A DNA stretch of 10,101 nucleotides. Origin: JAXHMM01 sp964528445 (GTDB taxonomy: Bacteria > Bacteroidota > Rhodothermia > Balneolales > Balneolaceae). The stretch lies in the NCBI GenBank assembly GCA_964528445.1, contig CAZGSL010000053.1:1-10101 (forward strand), given 5' to 3'. Both the position numbers and the translations under genes were made by a program. Of the stretch, positions 1 to 10,101 are shown in pieces. Below the pieces are notes generated by a model. It was not told the origin of the DNA and searched no databases. It saw only the letters and a program-made list of their open reading frames with translations. Each line of letters starts with the position of its first letter. Within the stretch, counting starts at the first letter, position 1.

Positions 1-1898
1 TCCGCGACCTGGCCCTGACCGTCTCCTTCGCCCTGGCGGTCTCCTCGGTCGTGGCGCTCTCGCTCATCCCGATGATGAGCTCCCAGATCCTGGAGCGACG
101 CGGTGAATTCCGCGGCGGACACGCCGGCTACCTGAAGCGGCTGCTCGCCTGGAGCAAGGGCAGCGTGTGGAAACGATTTGCCGCCGCGCCGCTCCTGCTG
201 CTGGGCACTATCGTCTGGCCGCTCTGGTGGGTGATCGCGTTTCTCGGCCGCACGGCGGGCAACCTCTTCAACAACAGCGTGGCCCCCGCACTGGGACGCT
301 GGCTGGACCGGCTGGAGGCGTGGTACCGCACCACCCTCGACCGCGTGGTATCCCGAAGCTGGACCGTCATTACCTCCGCAATCGTGCTGTTTCTGCTGAC
401 CGCCCCGATCTACTTTCTGCTGGGCGGGGAGTTCTTCCCGCAGGTGGATGAGAACGGTTTCACCCTGGAGGTGCAGCGGGAACCGGGCGTGAGCGTCCTG
501 GAGATGGAGCGCACCATCAGCCAGGTGGAGGGTATCGTTGATGAGACGGTGCCGGAAGCCCGCCTGGTCGTGTCCGATTTCGGCGACCAGGAGGGCCTGG
601 AGGGGGCGGAGAACCCCGGCGGCTACCAGGGCACCGTACGCATCGAGCTGGTGCCGCAGGAGGAGCGCCGGCGCTCCCAGCAAGAGATCACCGCCACGCT
701 GCTGGAGGACCTGGAATCGGTGCCCGGGGCGGAGATCCAGGAGCTGCGGGACGATCCTCTCAGCCCCGATAACCAGAACGGCCTGATCGTGCAGGTATAC
801 GGTTTTGAACAGGATCAGCGCGAGGAGCTGTCCGGCGCGGTGCAGCGTGAGCTGCGGGATATCGAAGGCATTGTAAACGTCTTCAGCTCGTCCGACGAAG
901 GGCGCCCGGAGCTGCGGGTAACGATGGACCGCGAGCGCATCTCCCGGCTGGGCATGAACACCTCGCAGGTGGCCAGCGCCCTCGGCAACGCCGTACAGGG
1001 CAACCTCGCTACCACCTATGTGGACCAGGGCATCGAATTCGAAGTGGTGGTGCAGCTCAGCCACAGCGATAAAACCCAGACCACCGACCTTCGCAACCTG
1101 CAGGTGCAGGCGCCCGGCGGCGAGTGGGTGCCGCTCGGCAGCCTCGCCCGTATCGAGCGCTACAGCGGCCCCACCAACATCATCCGCATCAACCAGGAGC
1201 GGGTGACCGAAGTGCGGGCGGACCTCTCTGGGGTGGACCTGAAAAACGCCTCCGAGCAGGTGCACCGGAATCTGTCGAACATCAACTGGCCGGACGGCTA
1301 CCGCTACGAGGTGGCGGGCACGGCGGAAGACCAGGCCGAATCTTTCAATTACCTGGCCATCGCGTTCATGATCGCCAGCATCCTGACCTACATGGTAATG
1401 GCCTCCCAGTTTGAAAGCCTGGTCGAGCCCTTTATCATCATCCTTACCATTCCCCTGGCCCTCACCGGCGTGCTCCTGATGCTCTGGCTGACGGGCACCG
1501 CCGTCAGCGTGACCGCCATGGTGGGCCTGATCCTGCTGGCGGGCATCGTGGTCAACAACGGCATTGTCATGATCGACTACATAAAGATCCTGCAGGCCCG
1601 CGACCTGAGCCGCCACGAGGCCGTCGTGAGGGGAGCCACACGCAGGATGCGGCCGATCCTGATGACCGCCTTCACCACCGTGCTCTGCATGGTGCCCCTG
1701 GCGCTGGAGCTGGGATCCGGTTCCGAAACCTGGAGCCCCATGGCCCGCACGGTGATCGGGGGACTTACCGCCTCGACCATCCTGATGCTGTTCGTGGTGC
1801 CCTGCCTCTACAACGTCATCAACCGCACGGTCGAACGTTTCGGATTTGACGCCGTCCACAAAATTGATCCCCTGAAAGGTGCAATCGACCAAACGTAA
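1..1898 (+). CDS. RND (HAE1-type) efflux pump inner-membrane subunit, 5' truncated by window edge
   Basis: Seen: the frame is open from base 3 with no start in view, giving 631 residues and ending in TAA. The visible part begins in TM6 (TVSFALAVSSVVALSLIPMM). It continues through a hydrophobic linker, TM7, a periplasmic motif FFPQVDENGF (about nt 432-461), the second porter domain, and TM8-TM12. Conserved segments include MVMASQFESLVEPFIII, GIVVNNGIVMIDYI and RRMRPILMTAFTTV, and it ends shortly after TM12. Family knowledge: RND permeases are about 1030-1060 residues, work as trimers in the inner membrane, and export drugs, lipophilic compounds or other substrates by proton antiport with an adaptor and a TolC-like channel. 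Here roughly the first 430 residues lie off the window. Odd: the TM6-TM7 linker is about 85 residues, against about 35 in the next gene, and contains an extra hydrophobic stretch. The TM10 lysine typical of AcrB is replaced by Asn. The substrate cannot be told. The RND family call is firm; the HAE1 subclass is likely. Confidence 0.93.
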   Translation, partial: RDLALTVSFALAVSSVVALSLIPMMSSQILERRGEFRGGHAGYLKRLLAWSKGSVWKRFAAAPLLLLGTIVWPLWWVIAFLGRTAGNLFNNSVAPALGRWLDRLEAWYRTTLDRVVSRSWTVITSAIVLFLLTAPIYFLLGGEFFPQVDENGFTLEVQREPGVSVLEMERTISQVEGIVDETVPEARLVVSDFGDQEGLEGAENPGGYQGTVRIELVPQEERRRSQQEITATLLEDLESVPGAEIQELRDDPLSPDNQNGLIVQVYGFEQDQREELSGAVQRELRDIEGIVNVFSSSDEGRPELRVTMDRERISRLGMNTSQVASALGNAVQGNLATTYVDQGIEFEVVVQLSHSDKTQTTDLRNLQVQAPGGEWVPLGSLARIERYSGPTNIIRINQERVTEVRADLSGVDLKNASEQVHRNLSNINWPDGYRYEVAGTAEDQAESFNYLAIAFMIASILTYMVMASQFESLVEPFIIILTIPLALTGVLLMLWLTGTAVSVTAMVGLILLAGIVVNNGIVMIDYIKILQARDLSRHEAVVRGATRRMRPILMTAFTTVLCMVPLALELGSGSETWSPMARTVIGGLTASTILMLFVVPCLYNVINRTVERFGFDAVHKIDPLKGAIDQT

Positions 1899-1907
1899 CG
1901 ATCGGTT

Positions 1908-4900
1908 ATGAAGAAATTCAGTGTCGCGCGACAAATACTGAGGCGCCCGATCACAGTGATCATGATCACCCTCATCTTCACCGGATTCGGGCTCTTTTCG
2001 CTCACCAACCTCAAGGTGACGCTCTACCCCTCCTTTAACATACCCGTCCTGGCCGTAAACACAGGCTACGGGGACGTAGCGCCCGAGGATATGGTGCAGC
2101 TGGTGGTCGAGCCCCTGGAGGGTGCGCTCTCCTCCGTGCAGGGCATCGAGTCCCTGGAGGCGAACGTAAGCAAGGGGAGCGCCTTCCTCATCATGGAGCT
2201 CAAGAGCGGGGCGGACATCCGACGCACCGAAATGAAGGTGCGCGAGGCGATCAGCCGAATGCAGAACGAGCTTCCCGCCGAGGCCTCCGAGCCGGTGATC
2301 TTCCAGTTCGATCCCGAAAATTTTCCCATCATGCGGCTCAGCCTGGAGGCCTCCAACAGGGGACTGGATGAGCTGCGCAACCTGGGGGTGGAGTTTATCG
2401 AACCGCGCCTGGAACGTCTTCCGGGAGTCGCCTCGGCCGATACCCGCGGCGGTCTCCAGCGGCAGATCTTCGTGAACGTCGATCCCATGTCGCTGGCCCA
2501 GTACAACATGGTCCCCTCCGACCTTGAGTCGGTGCTCGGGTCCAACAACGTGCAGCAGCCCATAGGCAACATCGTCTCCGACCGAAACAGCTACAGCGTC
2601 CGCGCGCAATCGATGTACCAGAACATCGAGCAGATTCGCCAGACCATCGTTACCATGTCCGACAACGGAATTCCCGTACGGGTGCGCGACGTGGCGGAGG
2701 TGGAGGACGGCTACGCCGATATCAATACCCTGGTGGAGATCAACGGGAACAACAGCGTCTCTGTGGAGGTCCAGAAGAAATCCGACGCCAACACCCTCGA
2801 CGTGACCAAGGCTGTGGTGGCCGAACTCTCCAACATCAACAGCAACTTGCCGCCGGGCGTGGCCCTGGAGGTGCTCACCAACGACGGCGACAACGTTGAG
2901 AACTCCATATCCAACCTCTCGCAGTCGGCCCTCGCCGCGCTGGTCGTAGTCATCCTGGTCCTGCTGATCTTCATGGGAGGCTGGCGCATCTCCCTGGTGG
3001 TGGCCACCACCATTCCCGTCTCCCTCGCGGCCAGCTTCGCGGCGATGTACGGGGCGGGGCTGACGCTCAACATCCTGACAATCACCGCCCTCGCCCTGGC
3101 CATCGGGCTGCTGGTGGACAACGCCATTGTGGTTTCGGAAAGCATCGCCCGCAAGCTTGAGGCCGACCTGCCTAAATTTGAGGCGGCGCTGCAGGGTACC
3201 AACGAAGTGATCGGCGCCCTGCTGGGAGCGACCCTTACCACCCTGGGCGTCTTCGTCCCCATCATCGGGATCTCCGGGGTGGCGGGACAGTTCTTCTCCG
3301 AATTCGCCCTTACCATCAGCATCGCCATCGCCATCTCTTTCCTGGCTTCCATCCTGCTGGTGCCGGTGCTGTCGCTGCTGGTGCTGGACAGCAACCAGTT
3401 CCAGAGCAGGGGACTCACCTACCGGCTTACCCGCAAGGCGGAAGCCCTCTACTCGCGGTCGCTTAACTGGGTGATGTACCGCAAGTGGACCGCCCTGCTC
3501 TTTACCGCGGCCGTTATCGCGGGCTCCTATTTCATCTACAACAACCTGCAGACCGAATTTTTTCCGCAGTCCGACAGCGGACAGGTTAACGTACAGGTTG
3601 AGCTCCCCTCCGGAACAAAACTGGTGCGGACGGCCGATGTGATGAGGGGATTCAGCCGACAGATCCGCGGGATGGAAGAGGTTGAAACCGTTATCACGAG
3701 CATCGGCCAGCAGGGCTTTACCACCAGCTCCAACGGGGGATCCATCTCCGTTGAGCTCGTCCCGCAGTCCGAACGGGACGTGAGTACACCCGAGTTCTCC
3801 CTGCGGCTGCGCCGGATGCTTCAGTCGCCCGGCGTGGAGGTGAACGTCAGCGGAGCCGGAGGGGGAGGCGGCGGCGGATTCGCCGGATCCGGGAATACCA
3901 TCACCCTCAGCCTGATCGGCCCCGAGGTGGAGACGCTCCAGGCCATCTCCAACAAGATCGAGACGGTCATGATGGCCGACTCCAACGTTATTTCGGTAGA
4001 CAACGGCCGGACCGATCCCACGCCCGAGCTGCAGTATCACGTCGACCGGCAGCGGATCAACCGGATCGGCTCCTCGCTGAACCAGGTGGCCAACGCGCTC
4101 AAGACCCAGGTGCAGGGCACGCGCGTGGGCTTCTACCGGGACGAGGGACGGGAGATCCCCATCATGGTCCGTGCGCGCGAAAACGCCCTCACCAGCCGGG
4201 AACAGCTCTTCGACCTGCAGGTCGCCCGTTCGGGCAGCCTCCGGGTGCCGGTGCGCGCCCTGGGTACCTTCGAGAGCGTGAGCGGAGTGGAGAGCATCGA
4301 CCGGCGCGACCGCGAGACCGTCCTGGATGTGAACATCGAGGTGGCGGGCAATACGGCCGAGTACCGGAACAAGGTTGTCGACGTAGTGCAGCGGGAGATC
4401 GCGCTGCCGGAGGGGTACCGTTACGAGTTCACCGGCAGCACCAGCCAGGAGGAGGAGGGCACGAACGAAGTACTCTACTCCCTGCTCTTCGCCCTGCTGC
4501 TGACCTACATGATCATGGCTTCCCTCTTCGAGAATTTCCGGGATCCCTTCATCATCTGGTTCAGCATTCCGCTGGCGTTCTTCGGGGCGCTCGCCGGACT
4601 CTGGATCCTCAGCACCCCTATCGGGGCGACGGCGTATATCGGGATCTTCATGCTGATCGGAATTATCGTCAACAACGGCATCGTACTGGTGGATTACATG
4701 CATATCTACAGCCGTGACAACCGGCACTCCGACTCCCTGTTCAACAACGTCATGGAGGCCTGCAAGCGGAGGATGCGCCCCATCATGCTAACGGCCATCA
4801 CCACCATCTGCTCTATGGTCCCCCTTGCCCTCGGGCTCGGCACGGGCGGCGAAATCTGGGCGCCCCTTGCCCGGTCGGTGATCGGGGGACTCCTGTTCGG

Positions 4901-5006
4901 GTCGGTGCTGACCCTCTACGTTATCCCGGCATTTGTCATGGGCATCAGCAAAAAACGGAGGGAGGCGGTCAAAGCCCACCTGGCAGAAGCCGGGGAGCAG
5001 GTGTAA
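1908..5006 (+). CDS. RND (HAE1-type) efflux pump inner-membrane subunit, complete
   Basis: Seen: 1032 residues, the normal full length. It starts MKKFSVARQILRRPITVIMI, an N-terminal cytoplasmic helix leading into TM1. The first porter domain includes LYPSFNIPVLAVNTGYGDVAPEDM (split here as LYPSFNIP and PEDMVQLVVEPLE), followed by TM2-TM6, with GLLVDNAIVV in TM4 (Asp404, Asn405). TM7 is near residues 525-545 and is followed by EFFPQSDSG. The second porter domain has a run of seven glycines (residues 651-657), and TM8-TM12 carry VNNGIVLVDY (Asn922) and RRMRPIMLTAITT. It ends in a short basic tail. Context: it begins 9 bases after the stop of another RND gene on the same strand, with no Shine-Dalgarno sequence in the gap, so translational coupling is plausible. 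Inference: the two proteins form one exporter, perhaps a mixed trimer like that known for MdtB/MdtC. Odd: only one of the two adjacent TM4 aspartates known from AcrB is kept, and the TM10 lysine position is Asn; both patterns occur in other HAE1 branches. The substrate is unknown. Confidence 0.95.
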   Translation: MKKFSVARQILRRPITVIMITLIFTGFGLFSLTNLKVTLYPSFNIPVLAVNTGYGDVAPEDMVQLVVEPLEGALSSVQGIESLEANVSKGSAFLIMELKSGADIRRTEMKVREAISRMQNELPAEASEPVIFQFDPENFPIMRLSLEASNRGLDELRNLGVEFIEPRLERLPGVASADTRGGLQRQIFVNVDPMSLAQYNMVPSDLESVLGSNNVQQPIGNIVSDRNSYSVRAQSMYQNIEQIRQTIVTMSDNGIPVRVRDVAEVEDGYADINTLVEINGNNSVSVEVQKKSDANTLDVTKAVVAELSNINSNLPPGVALEVLTNDGDNVENSISNLSQSALAALVVVILVLLIFMGGWRISLVVATTIPVSLAASFAAMYGAGLTLNILTITALALAIGLLVDNAIVVSESIARKLEADLPKFEAALQGTNEVIGALLGATLTTLGVFVPIIGISGVAGQFFSEFALTISIAIAISFLASILLVPVLSLLVLDSNQFQSRGLTYRLTRKAEALYSRSLNWVMYRKWTALLFTAAVIAGSYFIYNNLQTEFFPQSDSGQVNVQVELPSGTKLVRTADVMRGFSRQIRGMEEVETVITSIGQQGFTTSSNGGSISVELVPQSERDVSTPEFSLRLRRMLQSPGVEVNVSGAGGGGGGGFAGSGNTITLSLIGPEVETLQAISNKIETVMMADSNVISVDNGRTDPTPELQYHVDRQRINRIGSSLNQVANALKTQVQGTRVGFYRDEGREIPIMVRARENALTSREQLFDLQVARSGSLRVPVRALGTFESVSGVESIDRRDRETVLDVNIEVAGNTAEYRNKVVDVVQREIALPEGYRYEFTGSTSQEEEGTNEVLYSLLFALLLTYMIMASLFENFRDPFIIWFSIPLAFFGALAGLWILSTPIGATAYIGIFMLIGIIVNNGIVLVDYMHIYSRDNRHSDSLFNNVMEACKRRMRPIMLTAITTICSMVPLALGLGTGGEIWAPLARSVIGGLLFGSVLTLYVIPAFVMGISKKRREAVKAHLAEAGEQV

Positions 5007-5013
5007 GGGAATG

Positions 5014-5042
5014 TTAAATTATTCGCTGAAATTATATATAAT
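5014..5042 (+). promoter_or_regulatory. Candidate sigma70-like promoter for the YtxH-type gene
   Basis: A perfect TATAAT lies at 5037-5042. A poor -35-like hexamer, TTAAAT (5014-5019, three of six consensus matches), sits 17 bases upstream. The surrounding 30 bases are strikingly AT-rich compared with the GC-rich genes on either side. If used, transcription would begin near 5049 and leave a leader of about 80 bases before the ATG at 5131. The Bacteroidota-specific TAnnTTTG box was not found here. The -10 element is convincing; the -35 is weak and no experimental support is available. Confidence 0.45.
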
Positions 5043-5097
5043 GAAACAGGCTCCGAACGTTTATACCTAACAACACCCAAAAGGACGCTATCGTCAT

Positions 5098-5128
5098 AAA
5101 GCTACCGAAGAACACAAAAGCTACCGAA
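5098..5128 (+). repeat. 12-bp direct repeat just upstream of the YtxH-type start codon
   Basis: AAAGCTACCGAA occurs exactly at 5098-5109 and again at 5117-5128, a period of 19 bases. The second copy ends two bases before the ATG at 5131. It covers the place where a ribosome binding site would be, and no Shine-Dalgarno sequence is present there. If the candidate promoter is right, both copies are transcribed in the leader. They could be a regulatory protein or RNA target, or simply a small duplication; the sequence alone does not decide. Confidence 0.6.
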
Positions 5129-5130
5129 CC

Positions 5131-5460
5131 ATGAGCAGATCAAAAGACTTTACCCTGGGACTGCTTTCAGGCGCCCTGGTTGGCTCCGTAATCGCCCTGT
5201 TATATGCCCCTGACAAGGGAAGTAACACGAGAGACGTACTCTCCTACCGCCTCAGCAAATACGGGGATGAACTCTCCCACCTTATCGACAAACTCTCCCA
5301 TGAGAAGGAGGCCATCTCCGAAGCGAAGCGCAAAGGCGACGAGGTGGTGGAAGACGCCCGCCAGCGGGCGGAAGACCTCATCCAGGAGGCCGAAGACCTG
5401 CTGGGCAACATCGAGGAGGAGAAGGCAGAGAACAAAAAACAGGAGAAAGCCGAGGAATAA
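5131..5460 (+). CDS. YtxH-domain small membrane/coiled-coil protein
   Basis: Seen: 109 residues. A short polar start (MSRSKD) is followed by one hydrophobic segment at about residues 7-25, with glycines at 10, 14 and 18 (a GxxxGxxxG pattern). Next comes APDKGSNTR, and then a highly charged Lys/Glu/Asp-rich helical part from about residue 40 to the end that looks like a coiled coil. The Gly-rich membrane segment followed by an AP-x-x-G-x-x-x-R motif is typical of the YtxH family, small proteins often linked to general stress but with no established biochemical role. The likely arrangement is a single membrane anchor with a helical soluble domain. It starts 124 bases after the RND gene and has its own candidate promoter, so it is probably transcribed separately. 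It is followed by a hairpin terminator. The ATG is chosen because the family motif begins directly after it and no closer in-frame ATG exists upstream. The family call is good; the function is unknown. Confidence 0.88.
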   Translation: MSRSKDFTLGLLSGALVGSVIALLYAPDKGSNTRDVLSYRLSKYGDELSHLIDKLSHEKEAISEAKRKGDEVVEDARQRAEDLIQEAEDLLGNIEEEKAENKKQEKAEE

Positions 5461-5543
5461 CTCATATTTCCAGAGCCCTTCGCGGATAGCTACCGTATGC
5501 TTGAACCGCGTGAATCGGGCGTTGCCCCTGCCATGAAATAAAG

Positions 5544-5574
5544 AAGCCTCCCGGCGTTGACCGGGAGGCTTTTT
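5544..5574. terminator. Bidirectional intrinsic terminator between convergent genes
   Basis: A perfect inverted repeat of GCCTCCCGG (5546-5554) and CCGGGAGGC (5561-5569) flanks a 6-base loop. It extends by two A-T pairs at the base (5544-5545 with 5570-5571). On the + strand it is followed by TTTTT (5570-5574), serving the YtxH-type gene. On the - strand the hairpin is followed by TTCTTTATTTC, serving rpoC, whose stop is about 24 bases before it. It lies in the 138-base gap between two converging stop codons, where such an element is expected. The 83 bases between the YtxH stop and the hairpin show nothing else recognisable. Confidence 0.92.
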
Positions 5575-5598
5575 CAAATTTGCATTTCAGTCCGAAGC

Positions 5599-10083
<4,485 letters not shown>

Positions 10084-10089
10084 GGAAGT

Positions 10090-10095
10090 ACCTCC
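10090..10095 (-). promoter_or_regulatory. Shine-Dalgarno sequence of rpoC
   Basis: Read on the - strand, GGAGGT is followed by six bases and then the TTG at 10083-10081. This is a strong, well-spaced ribosome binding site and it decides the start codon. The two + strand genes with visible starts (1908 and 5131) have no comparable site. The frame upstream of TTG stays open to the edge of the window, so a start further upstream cannot be strictly excluded. Confidence 0.82.
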
Positions 10096-10101
10096 GGATT
10101 G

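Noticed and set aside
2066..3418. - strand open frames opposite the second RND gene (168 and 235 residues)
   Set aside because: Ser/Arg/Thr-rich shadows of a highly conserved coding sequence, with no recognisable motif.
5041..5070. Nine-codon reading frame (MKQAPNVYT) ahead of the YtxH-type gene as a leader peptide
   Set aside because: Its ATG overlaps the candidate -10 box, so it would not lie in the transcript from that promoter. It has no ribosome binding site and no run of regulatory codons.
5007..5130. Bacteroidota-type promoter (TAnnTTTG) or a terminator for the RND genes
   Set aside because: No TAnnTTTG box and no stable hairpin with a T-run was found in this gap. Where the RND transcript ends is therefore unclear; it may read through to 5574.
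5200..5577. - strand open frame opposite the YtxH-type gene
   Set aside because: It overlaps a recognisable gene almost completely, runs through the terminator, and has a Phe/Leu-rich composition expected from the reverse of a Lys/Glu-rich coding sequence.

Overview
The window reads as ordinary chromosomal core sequence from a GC-rich member of the Bacteroidota/Balneolota/Rhodothermota group. The best taxonomic evidence is the RNA polymerase beta' subunit. Its conserved blocks, such as the N-terminal SHGEVLTPETINYRTFKPE stretch and the extra residues after MRGLMAKP, look like those of Bacteroidota-type RpoC. A long, strongly acidic C-terminal tail suggests, without proving it, a salt-adapted lineage such as Balneolaceae. 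The genus cannot be fixed from the sequence alone.

Layout: bases 1-5006 (+ strand) carry two adjacent genes for inner-membrane RND efflux pump subunits. The first is cut off by the left edge of the window; the second is complete, and only 9 bases separate them. They are homologous but clearly different proteins, as expected of a two-pump-subunit efflux operon. The periplasmic adaptor and outer-membrane channel genes would have to lie to the left, outside the window. Next comes a 124-base AT-rich gap with a candidate promoter and a 12-bp direct repeat, then a small YtxH-type membrane/coiled-coil protein gene (5131-5460, +). A strong hairpin at 5544-5574 lies between convergent genes and has U-rich tracts on both strands, so it probably terminates transcription from both sides. 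Bases 5599-10083 (- strand) are a complete rpoC, starting at a TTG codon behind a clear Shine-Dalgarno sequence at the right edge. rpoB would be expected just beyond the edge.

How the genes relate: the two RND proteins probably act together in one tripartite exporter. The YtxH-like gene appears to be a separate single-gene unit with its own promoter. rpoC belongs to the core transcription operon arriving from the other side; it shares only the terminator with the left half. I found no mobile element, CRISPR array, RNA gene or prophage remnant, and no convincing new system. The points most worth a second look are the extra hydrophobic linker in the first pump, the loss of the usual TM10 lysine in both pumps, the acidic RpoC tail, and the repeat in front of the YtxH-like gene.
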